This document shows positions 57,008 to 64,000 of a stretch of DNA of 64,000 bases, one piece after another (within the stretch, counting starts at the first letter, position 1; each line of letters begins with the position of its first letter). Source of the stretch: Synechococcus sp. CB0101 (lineage in GTDB: Bacteria; Cyanobacteriota; Cyanobacteriia; PCC-6307; Cyanobiaceae). Below the pieces are notes generated by a model that worked only from the letters and a program-made list of their open reading frames with translations, was not told the origin of the DNA and searched no databases. The stretch is from assembly GCF_000179235.2 (NCBI RefSeq), contig NZ_CP039373.1, forward strand, positions 961,860 through 1,025,859. The letters are read 5' to 3'. A program made the position numbers and the translations under genes.

Positions 57008-57696
57008 CCACAGCAGTGGTTGCCCACCCGCAGATCCCCGAGGGCCTGTCGAACCTGCTGCGGCGTGCCATCGGCCAGCAGCTGCCGATCCAGCACAAGC
57101 ACCCGGTCGTAAGCGTCGAGATCGCGACCCCAGTCGTGACTGCTCACCAACAGGGTGAGGCCGGCATCGCTCAGTTGCCGCATCACCCGCAGCAATTCCG
57201 TGCGCGAGGGCGGATCAATGGCGGCGCAGGGTTCATCCAGCAACAGCACCCGCGCGGGTTGCACCAACGTGCGCGCCAGCAGAGCGCGCTGCTGCTGGCC
57301 GCCCGAAAGTTGATCCAATCGACGACGCGCCAAACCCACCAGCCCCACCCGTTGCAGGGCCGCTTCCACATCACAACAACCCGGCCGCTGAGCCGCGAGC
57401 CGGCCGAGTGCGACCAGCTCCCGCACGGTGATCGGAAAACTCCATGCGATCTCACCGCGCTGGGGCATCAGGGCCAACTGCTGCCGCGCCAGCGCCGGAG
57501 TGAGGGGCGTTCCCTCCCAGGTGATCGAGCCCCCCGACAGGTTGAGCTGCCCCTCCAACGCCTGCAGCAACGTGCTTTTACCGGCGCCGTTGGGACCCAC
57601 CAGAGCCGTGAGGCTGCCGGGTTGCAGCGCAAACGACACGTGATCCAGCACCAGCTCCGCACCCCGGCGCACACACAGCTGCTGAACGCTGAGCAC
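57004..57696 (-). CDS. znuC: Zinc ABC transporter ATP-binding protein
   Basis: The 230-residue ATPase has Walker A LVGPNGAGKSTLLQALEGQL, a Q-loop near QLALMPQRGEIAWSFPI, signature LDQLSGGQQQRALLARTLVQ, Walker B VLLLDEPCAAID and switch His in LLVSSHDWGRD. It powers ZnuB. The C-terminus ends VGNHCCG, a Cys/His tail that might bind zinc. zur lies between it and znuB on the other strand. Confidence 0.93.
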   Translation of the reverse strand: MLSVQQLCVRRGAELVLDHVSFALQPGSLTALVGPNGAGKSTLLQALEGQLNLSGGSITWEGTPLTPALARQQLALMPQRGEIAWSFPITVRELVALGRLAAQRPGCCDVEAALQRVGLVGLARRRLDQLSGGQQQRALLARTLVQPARVLLLDEPCAAIDPPSRTELLRVMRQLSDAGLTLLVSSHDWGRDLDAYDRVLVLDRQLLADGTPQQVRQALGDLRVGNHCCG

Positions 57697-57769
57697 TGCA
57701 CCGGTCCATGCTGCTCCACACGTTAGGGAGCCAACGCGCTTGAATCAGCGGGCCGCCGGAGCACCGTGC

Positions 57770-59113
57770 ATGTTGCGCCCCATCGCAGCTTGGGTGGCAA
57801 GCGTGGCTCTGCTGGCAGCCGGAATCGCTTCAGCGCAAGAGCCCACCGACGACCCAGCGCTGCGGCAACAGCAGGGGGACGCAGAACAACAGCTCCAAGA
57901 CGCCCGCGACCTTCAGGACGCCCTTGAACAACTGAAGCACCGCGTGGAGGAACTGGAAGCCACGCAATTTGCTCCCACCACGAAGCTCAAGGGTCTGGCG
58001 AGTTTGGTGGTGGGCAGCAATCGCTTCGAGGGAAGCGATCGCCCCGAGGTGATCAAGACCCGCGACCAATTCGGGGCCACCACGTTCAACTACGACCTCA
58101 AGATCTATCTCGACACCAGCTTCACGGGCGAAGACCTGCTGCGCATTCGGCTGCGCAGCGGCAATTTCGATCGCAGCAGCAACAGCTTCTACGGGGCGGG
58201 CCCCAGCAAGCTCTCGATTCTGGAAACCGCCTTCCAGGAGCAATCCGGGCCCGACGTCTTTTCGGTGAACCGGCTCTACTACCAAGTACCCCTCGGCCAG
58301 GGATTCACCGCCACCCTGGGCCCGCGGGTGGGCCAGCTCGATCTGTTCGCCCTGCGGCCCAGCCTGTATCCCGCCGAAAGTGTCCTCGATCTGTTCACCT
58401 TGAAGGGTGCACCTGCGGCCTACAACTTCCAGCTGGGGGCGGGAGCAGGGCTGTGGTGGCAGTCGCGCAGCGGCTTCAGTGTGAGCACCAACTATGTGGC
58501 GGGCAACGCCAATCAGGGTGATCCCAGCCAAGGCGGCATCGGAACAGCCAACGCCGCCAGCACCGGCAGCGTGCAGATCGCCTACAAACGGCCGCAGTGG
58601 GCCGCCGCTGCCGTGGTGAGCTCGGTGCAGAACGCCGGCGGAGTGATCGACTACGCCACCAATTTCACCCTCGATAGCCTCAAGAATCCGGGGCATACCA
58701 TCGCCTTCGGCCTCAGTGGCTATTGGCAGCCGTTGCAGTCCGGCTGGATGCCCTCCATCAGCGCGGGATGGGGCTTCAATCGCACCGATTACGCCGCCGA
58801 GGTGAACCGTGAGGGGCTGGTGGCCAACAGCCAGTCATGGAGCGTTGGCCTGCAATGGAGCAATGCCTTGATACCGGGCAACGTGCTCGGCATGGCGGTG
58901 GGCCAGCCAATCTTTGCCACCTCGCTCTACGGCGGCGACACACCGCGCGACAGCAATTTCGCCTGGGAGTGGTGGTACAAGGTGCAGGTGAGCGACAACC
59001 TGGCTGTGACGCCTGCCCTGTTTCTGCTCAGCCGCCCGCTGGGAGCCAAGACCCCCGCCGGCGAAAGCTTTGGGCAGCTGGGGGCCCTCCTGAAAACAAC
59101 CCTGCATTTCTGA
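57770..59113 (+). CDS. Som-type cyanobacterial porin, probably for metal uptake
   Basis: The start is ATG 57770, giving signal peptide MLRPIAAWVASVALLAAGIA ending near SAQ. A short coiled coil (about 30-60: ALEQLKHRVEELEATQFA) precedes a beta-barrel with alternating strands and a terminal LKTTLHF ending in Phe, as in outer-membrane proteins. It resembles cyanobacterial iron-uptake porins but lacks the usual N-terminal SLH domain. Between znuC and znuA it is probably zinc-related. 447 residues. Confidence 0.85.
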   Translation: MLRPIAAWVASVALLAAGIASAQEPTDDPALRQQQGDAEQQLQDARDLQDALEQLKHRVEELEATQFAPTTKLKGLASLVVGSNRFEGSDRPEVIKTRDQFGATTFNYDLKIYLDTSFTGEDLLRIRLRSGNFDRSSNSFYGAGPSKLSILETAFQEQSGPDVFSVNRLYYQVPLGQGFTATLGPRVGQLDLFALRPSLYPAESVLDLFTLKGAPAAYNFQLGAGAGLWWQSRSGFSVSTNYVAGNANQGDPSQGGIGTANAASTGSVQIAYKRPQWAAAAVVSSVQNAGGVIDYATNFTLDSLKNPGHTIAFGLSGYWQPLQSGWMPSISAGWGFNRTDYAAEVNREGLVANSQSWSVGLQWSNALIPGNVLGMAVGQPIFATSLYGGDTPRDSNFAWEWWYKVQVSDNLAVTPALFLLSRPLGAKTPAGESFGQLGALLKTTLHF

Positions 59114-59130
59114 GAACCGTTATCGTTACA
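59111..59130. promoter_or_regulatory. Possible Zur-box-like sequence before znuA
   Basis: TGAGAACCGTTATCGTTACA contains an imperfect dyad (AAC..GTTATC..GTT) 19 bp before the znuA start. Zur boxes in cyanobacteria are AT-rich palindromes with a similar GTTATC half, but the fit is weak and untested. Confidence 0.3.
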
Positions 59131-59149
59131 GGATTGAACCTGTTCCGGG

Positions 59150-60091
59150 ATGCGGCGCGTCGCAGCGGCCTCCACAGCGGCCCTCACCCTGGCCTTGAGC
59201 CAGGCCTGCAGCCCGGTCCCCAGCGTGGATGTGATCGCGGCCGATGGCGCCTTGTGCGACATCACCCGGCGACTGGCCGCAAACCAGCTGAACGTGGCGT
59301 GCTTGCTCAGCCCGAATGACGACCCTCATCAACTGCAGCTCACACCAGCCCAGACCCGCCAGATCAATCAAGCCCAGCTGCTGTTGATCAATGGCTACGG
59401 ACTCACCCCGGCCCTTGAAGAGATCAGCAACGCCGTGAAGGTGGCAGAGATGGCCGTTCCAGACAGCCCGGAGCTCAATCACTCAGCAGACCACAGCGAA
59501 ACGCATCACGGCCACGCCCACGGCGACCGCGATCCCCACGTGTGGCACGACCCCCGCCAAACCCAGGCGATGCTCGGCCTGGTCAGCCAACAACTCCAAC
59601 AGCTTCGGCCGCAAGCCGCGCCGCAAATCCAGCGGCGGGCTGAAGCGATGAAGCGCAGCCTGAACGACCTCGATCGCTGGAATCGCCAGCAATTCGCCAC
59701 GATCAGCGGCCCGCGGATTCTGGCCAGCGGCCATCGGGCTTTCGCCAGCCTGGCCAGGGCCTACCAGCTGCAGGAATTGGCCGTGGTGGATGGGGGCAGC
59801 ACCAGCGAAGCGCTGCGGCCCCAAGCCCTGGCCAACGCAGTGAGCACGCTGAAGCAGAAGGGCGTGCGCAGCCTGTTTGCCGAGCAACAACCAGCCAGCA
59901 AGGCACTGCAACGGATCAGCAGCCTCAGCGATGTACCCCTGGCAGCGCAACCGCTGCTGGCCGACTCAGGCGGCGACAACCTGATGGCCACCCTCACCAC
60001 CAACACCTGCGTGATCGTGGATGCGCTGGGGGGCCGCTGCAATCAAGCCAGCGGGGCGGAGCTGGTGCGGGCTTGGAGCGCCATCCGCTGA
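59150..60091 (+). CDS. znuA: Zinc ABC transporter substrate-binding lipoprotein
   Basis: The 313-residue protein starts MRRVAAASTAALTLALSQAC; LSQAC is a lipobox. It is a cluster A-I metal-binding protein with DDPHQLQLTPAQTRQI (first His ligand), a His-rich loop (HSETHHGHAHGDRDPHVWHD, about residues 120-140), LASGHRAFASLARAYQL and LLADSGGDNLMATLTTNTC. The His-rich loop is characteristic of ZnuA rather than MntC. It delivers zinc to ZnuBC. Confidence 0.94.
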   Translation: MRRVAAASTAALTLALSQACSPVPSVDVIAADGALCDITRRLAANQLNVACLLSPNDDPHQLQLTPAQTRQINQAQLLLINGYGLTPALEEISNAVKVAEMAVPDSPELNHSADHSETHHGHAHGDRDPHVWHDPRQTQAMLGLVSQQLQQLRPQAAPQIQRRAEAMKRSLNDLDRWNRQQFATISGPRILASGHRAFASLARAYQLQELAVVDGGSTSEALRPQALANAVSTLKQKGVRSLFAEQQPASKALQRISSLSDVPLAAQPLLADSGGDNLMATLTTNTCVIVDALGGRCNQASGAELVRAWSAIR

Positions 60092-60215
60092 GCCTCGGCG
60101 CCAACGAATGTAACGAATGGCACATCAGCCCGTGCTCCGGCTGGCAGGGCAGGAACAAACCCGCCGCGAGCGCATACGATGCGATTGATTCTCAACAGCA
60201 GCTTCGAGCGGCACC

Positions 60216-60356
60216 ATGGCTCAGCAGATCGGTGGCTCCTCCGATGACGTGACACCCATCCAGCGCACCACCACAGCCCACGCCAAGAAAAAAGGCTGCA
60301 AACAGAAGAAGTGCTCCCACTGGAAGGGTGGCCAATGTCGCTGCGGCCGCGACTGA
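60216..60356 (+). CDS. Small Cys/Lys-rich protein (46 aa)
   Basis: ATG 60216 to TGA 60356 encodes MAQQIGGSSDDVTPIQRTTT, then a C-terminal domain KKKGCKQKKCSHWKGGQCRC and GRD. The four Cys (C-x4-C-x7-C-x-C) plus one His could form one zinc or other metal site. It is unlike SmtA/BmtA metallothioneins, which have more Cys. It lies between znuA and ferritin with its own upstream space, containing ATTGATTCTCA. I know no function; the composition and place suggest a metal link. Confidence 0.65.
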   Translation: MAQQIGGSSDDVTPIQRTTTAHAKKKGCKQKKCSHWKGGQCRCGRD

Positions 60357-60363
60357 GCCGGGG

Positions 60364-60903
60364 TTAAGCGGCTTCCCCTGCTTCGCCACCACCACCCATG
60401 CCCCCCTTCACATGGGCCAGGGCGGTTCCTTCCAGAAACTGCTGATCCAGCAGCAGTAGAGCGGCACTGTTATCTCCAGCCAAACGCAACCGCTTGCAGA
60501 CAAAGCGGGCTTCGGCTTCTTCCTGCAGCTGCTCAGAAACAAACCAATCCAGCATGGCCGTGGCGCTGCGCTCTCCCAATCCCTCCGCCAGGGTGTAAAG
60601 ATGATGGATCGAGGCGGTCACACCCTTTTCAAGCTCATACACGTGATCGAATAAGGCCTGAACAGAGCCCCAATCCCGCTGGGGAGCCTCGATGGTGGGC
60701 AGCTCCACATCTTGATCACTATCCACGAGATAAGCGATCATCCGCGAAGCATGGCCGCGCTCTTCATTGCTCTTGGTGAGCATGTACGCGGAAAAACCCA
60801 CAAGATCCTTCTCGCGTAGCCAGATCGACATGGCCAGATAGGTATGGCTGGCCTGAAACTCCGATGCCAGGTGGTCATTGATGGCTCGAGTGAGCTCTTT
60901 CAT
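60364..60903 (-). CDS. Ferritin
   Basis: The start MKELTRAINDHLASEFQASH (60903) matches ferritins; upstream codons in the open frame are not conserved. The 179-residue protein has the four-helix ferroxidase ligands: Glu in LASEFQASHTYLAM, ExxH in NEERGHASRM, and Glu residues in YELEKGVTASIHHLY and SEQLQEEAEARFVCKRL. The tail is Gly-rich (HVKGGMGGGGEAGEAA). It stores iron. Convergent with the small Cys-rich gene (7 bp). Confidence 0.93.
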   Translation of the reverse strand: MKELTRAINDHLASEFQASHTYLAMSIWLREKDLVGFSAYMLTKSNEERGHASRMIAYLVDSDQDVELPTIEAPQRDWGSVQALFDHVYELEKGVTASIHHLYTLAEGLGERSATAMLDWFVSEQLQEEAEARFVCKRLRLAGDNSAALLLLDQQFLEGTALAHVKGGMGGGGEAGEAA

Positions 60904-60998
60904 CCTCAAGATCTGGCGGGATGGATGGGTTCTAGCGGATGCCGGAGCCCCTCCAGATGTCCGGCACATCTGGAGGTGATCAATGATTCCGGCTCGCG

Positions 60999-61481
60999 TC
61001 AGCTTTCCAACAAGCTGCGCAACATCCAAGCTGTTTTCTCGTGAATCTGAAGGCGCTGGGTGAGCAGATCAGCAGTGGGTTGATCATTGGCGTCATCCGC
61101 CATCGAAAACACGCTGCGAATCGTGCGGGCCACGGCCTCATGGCCTTGCACCAGCTCACGCACCATCTCCAGCGCAGCGGGAACCCCCTGGGTTTCCGGG
61201 ATCGATGACAGCTCTCGATAGATCGACCCCCCAAAGGGAGCTTGATGGCCCAGAGCCCGGATCCGTTCGGCAATCTCATCGAGCGCCGTCCAAAGCTCGG
61301 TGTATTGCTCCATGAACATCAGGTGGAGCGTGTTGAACATCGGCCCTGTCACGTTCCAGTGGAACCCATGGGTCTTGGCGTACAGCACGGTGCTATCCGC
61401 CAGCACCCGGCCCAGGCCCTCAGCGATCTGCGCACGCTGCTCAGCCGGAATGCCGATATCGATGGGGGGAGCGCTGGTCAT
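60999..61481 (-). CDS. dps: Dps-family ferritin-like protein
   Basis: The 160-residue protein has the Dps signature AKTHGFHWNVTGPMFNTLHL, MFMEQYTELWTALDEIAERI and RALG, with the His/Asp/Glu residues that make the inter-subunit iron site. It protects DNA and stores iron under oxidative stress. It lies 95 bp upstream of ferritin on the same strand; the two may share regulation, though each has room for its own promoter. Confidence 0.94.
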   Translation of the reverse strand: MTSAPPIDIGIPAEQRAQIAEGLGRVLADSTVLYAKTHGFHWNVTGPMFNTLHLMFMEQYTELWTALDEIAERIRALGHQAPFGGSIYRELSSIPETQGVPAALEMVRELVQGHEAVARTIRSVFSMADDANDQPTADLLTQRLQIHEKTAWMLRSLLES

Positions 61482-61543
61482 GGGTGGGCTGCGACCGGGA
61501 ATGATTCCGTTCTAGGGGCCATGGCAACAGGTGTCAGCTCTGC

Positions 61544-61921
61544 TCAGGCCGGCAGTTGCCAACGGGCTTCGAGGCGTTTGAACAGCAGGGAAGCCGTGGT
61601 GGTCATCAGCAGGTACACCAGAGCCACAGCGATATAGATCTCAAAGGCTCTGTAGGTGGTGGCCACCATCAGCTGCCCCTGGCGAAACAGTTCATCGAAC
61701 CCGATCACCGCCGCAAGGCTGGTGTCTTTGATCAAGGTAATGAATTCATTGGCCAGCGGCGGCAGCACCCGGCGCAATGCCTAAGGGGCAATCACGAAAC
61801 GCATCCGCTCGATCGGGCTGAGGCCGAGGGCATCGGCAGCCTCCCACTGGCCGCGATCAATCGATTCGATGCCACTGCGCAACGTTTCAGCGAGGTAAGC
61901 CGCCACATTGAGGCCCAGAAG
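61544..61921 (-). pseudogene. Polar amino-acid ABC transporter permease, truncated and with an in-frame stop
   Basis: Homology starts at LLGLNVAAYLAETLRSGIES and continues QWEAADALGLSPIERMRFVI, the EAA loop region of GlnP/HisM permeases. After VIAP a TAG replaces an expected Gln codon. The frame then continues ALRRVLPPLANEFITLIKDT, SLAAVIGFDELFRQGQ to the C-terminus. The first half of the gene is missing upstream of about 61921. It is a decayed remnant whose ATPase and binding protein are not nearby. Confidence 0.85.
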
Positions 61922-62019
61922 CGAGCGACTACGCACATTCCTCGCCCGGCAGTAGCGGCCTCGCACCAAAGGGTGGCCCAGAGGATCAGACTGCCTGCAG
62001 CCTTGCCCCACGCACCCAC

Positions 62020-63189
62020 GTGACCGCCAGCGCGACGAGCCCTGCCCGCGAACCCCTCACCACGGCCAGCCCCCTGCCGGTCACCATCCTCACCGGTTTT
62101 CTCGGGGCAGGAAAAACCACACTGCTGAATCACATCCTCAGCAACCAGCAGGGCGTGAAAACAGCCGTGCTGGTGAACGAGTTTGGCGAGATCGGGATCG
62201 ACAACGATCTGATCATTGCCACCGGTGAAGACATGGTGGAGCTGAGCAACGGCTGCATCTGCTGCTCCATCAACGGAGAACTGCTCGACGCGGTGTATCG
62301 CATCCTCGATCGCCCGGATCCGGTGGATTACCTGGTAGTGGAGACCACCGGCCTTGCGGATCCGTTGCCCGTCGCGATGACATTTCTAGGCAGCGATCTG
62401 CGCGATGCCACCCGCCTCGATTCGATCATCACCCTGATCGACGCGGAGAACTTCAGCGACGAGATTCTCGATGGCGAAGTCGCACGGGCCCAGGTGGTCT
62501 ACGGCGACATCCTGCTGCTCAACAAATGCGACCTGGTGAGCGAGGAGCGCCTGGCTGAGGTGGAAGGCAGGCTGCGGGAGATCAAAACCGACGCCCGCAT
62601 CCTGCGCTCGGTGAAAGGCGACGTCAGCCTGCCGCTGCTGCTGAGTGTGGGGCTGTTCGAAAGCGACAAGGTGGCCGCCGAGCAGAACCACGACGACTGC
62701 GATCACGATCACGGCCACTGCGTGCACGACCACGATCACGGGCATTCCCACGATCACGATCAGGCCCACGACCATCACGATCACAGCAACTGCGATCACG
62801 ACCATGGGCACTGCGAGCACGAGCACGGCCATGACCATGGCCACACGCACGATCACGGCCACGCTGATCACCTGGCCATCGAAGGGTTCACCTCGCTCTC
62901 CTTCAGCAGCGATGGCCCCTTCGCCCTACGCAAGTTCCAGAATTTCCTGGATAACCAGCTCCCCGCTGGCGTGTTCCGGGCCAAAGGCATCCTCTGGTTC
63001 AACGAGAGCGACAAACGCCACGTGTTTCACCTCGCCGGCAAGCGCTTCTCCATCGATGACAGTGAGTGGGGCTCAGCCGGCGATCGCAAAAACCAATTGG
63101 TGCTGATCGGCAAAAACCTTGACCACCCCCAACTGCGCAAGCAGCTCCAGGCCTGCGTGGCCAAGGATGCAGGCAAAGGCTTCGCCTGA
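62020..63189 (+). CDS. CobW/ZNG1-family metal-chaperone GTPase, His-rich
   Basis: From a GTG at 62020, 389 residues. TILTGFLGAGKTTLLNHILS is the P-loop, NGCICCSINGELLDAVYRIL has the CxCC metal motif, VVETTGLADPLPV is Walker B-like and LLNKCDLVS recognises guanine. A linker of about 60 residues (about 225-287) is packed with His and Asp (DHDHGHCVHDHDHGHSHDHD). A CobW C-terminal domain follows (FRAKGILWFNESDKRHVFHL). Such GTPases deliver Zn or Co to client proteins. No Zur box was recognised upstream. Confidence 0.95.
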   Translation: MTASATSPAREPLTTASPLPVTILTGFLGAGKTTLLNHILSNQQGVKTAVLVNEFGEIGIDNDLIIATGEDMVELSNGCICCSINGELLDAVYRILDRPDPVDYLVVETTGLADPLPVAMTFLGSDLRDATRLDSIITLIDAENFSDEILDGEVARAQVVYGDILLLNKCDLVSEERLAEVEGRLREIKTDARILRSVKGDVSLPLLLSVGLFESDKVAAEQNHDDCDHDHGHCVHDHDHGHSHDHDQAHDHHDHSNCDHDHGHCEHEHGHDHGHTHDHGHADHLAIEGFTSLSFSSDGPFALRKFQNFLDNQLPAGVFRAKGILWFNESDKRHVFHLAGKRFSIDDSEWGSAGDRKNQLVLIGKNLDHPQLRKQLQACVAKDAGKGFA

Positions 63190-63207
63190 AGCGATACTGC
63201 AAAGAGC

Positions 63208-63322
63208 GGTTTCCCGGATTCAGACCGGGAAGGCAACGAGGAAAGTCCGGTGGTGGGTTACGACCCCAGTCCGGCACTGTCCCGCAGCTGTGATGAAGCC
63301 AGCTCCGGCTCGCTTCTCAGTC
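63208..63322 (+). promoter_or_regulatory. Cobalamin riboswitch
   Basis: The segment has the class signatures in order: GGTTTCCCGGATTCAGACCG and GGAAGGCAACGAGGAAAGTC, then CCGGTG, CCCGCAGCTGTGA (core element) and GAAGCCAGCTCCGGC (B12-box-like). It lies 60 bp before the start of a HupE/UreJ gene. Binding of adenosyl- or aquocobalamin normally turns down expression of the downstream transporter. Confidence 0.88.
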
Positions 63323-63381
63323 AGAACGCTCGCCGCTCCCCCGTTCATCCCCTTCAGCACCGGCGCGGACCGGCCCTGCTC

Positions 63382-63957
63382 ATGCCCACCAATCTTTCCC
63401 GTTCCCTTCTGCTCAGCAGTGCCGCCGGCTTCGGCCTGAGCCTGCTCTCGGCCCTGCCCGCTGGAGCCCATGGCAGCGCCGATGCCGGCGTGATGGCCGG
63501 TGCCCTGCATCCCCTGATGGGTATCGACCACCTGCTGCTTCTGGTGGGCGTGGGCCTGACGGCAGCGCGTTTTGGACCTCTGCTCCTCGGTTTTGCCCTG
63601 GGCGGCGCGCTGCTGGGCAGCGTGTTCGGCAGCTTCGGCGGCCAGCTGCCAGGTGCCGAACTGCTGGCAGCCCTGGCCGTGAGCGCCGTGGGTGCCGTGC
63701 TGCTGATGAGCGACAAGCTGCAGCGGCCACTGCCCCTCGTGAGCGCCGTGCTGGGCAGCGCCGTGGCGGTGCATGCCCTGCTGCATGGCCAGGAAGCAGC
63801 AGGCACCTCCAGCTGGTGGCTGGGTGCTCTGCTGGCCTCAGCGCTCACCATTGGGGTGAGCTTTGTGGCGGGCCGTCGGCTGAACCAGCGCCAGAACCTG
63901 CTCGCCGCAGGCGCCCTTGTGGTGCTCGGTGGTGTTCTGGCACTCGCACCGCTGTAA
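63382..63957 (+). CDS. HupE/UreJ-family Ni/Co transporter
   Basis: The start MPTNLSRSLLLSSAAGFGLS is inside a longer open frame that runs through the riboswitch; this start gives a normal signal peptide (SLLSALPAGAHG). The mature protein has HPLMGIDHLLLLVGVGLTAA, the HPxxGxDH metal motif, and HALLHGQEA, with about six membrane spans. 191 residues. Control by a cobalamin riboswitch points to cobalt import for B12. Confidence 0.92.
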   Translation: MPTNLSRSLLLSSAAGFGLSLLSALPAGAHGSADAGVMAGALHPLMGIDHLLLLVGVGLTAARFGPLLLGFALGGALLGSVFGSFGGQLPGAELLAALAVSAVGAVLLMSDKLQRPLPLVSAVLGSAVAVHALLHGQEAAGTSSWWLGALLASALTIGVSFVAGRRLNQRQNLLAAGALVVLGGVLALAPL

Positions 63958-64000
63958 CGGCATTCGTTGCAACACCAGCGCTGGACGATCCCGCTAGCGT

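Overview
The window looks like chromosome of a unicellular picocyanobacterium of the Synechococcus/Cyanobium type. Support comes from a Som-type iron/zinc porin, a fused HisIE, a remnant of a group-2 sigma factor, a DUF2214 membrane protein, and a compact GC-rich gene style with many 4-bp start/stop overlaps. This assignment is an inference: no rRNA or marker gene is present. No tRNA, rRNA or CRISPR array was seen.

Positions 1-11,050 hold a degenerate, repeatedly duplicated surface-glycan module. Its parts are an undecaprenyl-phosphate sugar phosphotransferase, a DUF218 (YdcF/ElyC-like) envelope protein, a divergent NUDIX hydrolase, a WcaI-like glycosyltransferase and VapBC toxin-antitoxin pairs. 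Copies differ in completeness: one DUF218 is frameshifted, one NUDIX has a stop inside its catalytic box, one phosphotransferase is cut by an IS remnant, and two glycosyltransferases survive only as tails.

Positions 11,100-29,230 are an AT-rich O-antigen/capsule island broken up by insertion sequences. It carries a Wzx-like flippase, a Wzy-like polymerase, CDP-glucose synthesis (RfbF, RfbG), further sugar short-chain dehydrogenases, a WcaF-like acetyltransferase, glycosyltransferases and two sulfotransferases. An IS3-family element occurs twice in opposite orientation, one copy interrupted by an ISAs1-family element. There is also a 220-bp deletion derivative, an IS630 fragment and an IS5-family element with a TTAA duplication. 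Six genes or transposons here carry single-base frameshifts at short homopolymers. These may be real decay, phase variation or consensus errors, and the sequence alone cannot decide.

Positions 29,230-42,900 return to GC-rich conserved genes of precursor supply and export: GlmS, a Wzc-like tyrosine kinase with a striking (Tyr-Gly)8 tail, GalE, GDP-fucose synthesis (Gmd, Fcl), a GalE-like protein lacking its catalytic Tyr/Lys pair, a HCx5R phosphatase, a Wza-like export protein and a LysR-like regulator. An integrase-type IS at 43,476-45,137 interrupts two genes, including the sigma factor.

Positions 45,600-52,850 are housekeeping and envelope genes: DUF2214, a metzincin-like protease, an RND pump with its adaptor, HisIE, a PTPS-like enzyme and an M23 peptidase. 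Positions 52,877-63,957 form a metal-homeostasis region: a YraQ-type permease with its TIGR03943 partner, ZnuB, Zur, ZnuC, a porin, ZnuA, a tiny Cys-rich protein, ferritin, Dps, a His-rich CobW GTPase, and a cobalamin riboswitch in front of a HupE/UreJ transporter. Together they suggest uptake, sensing, storage and allocation of Zn, Fe and Co/Ni.
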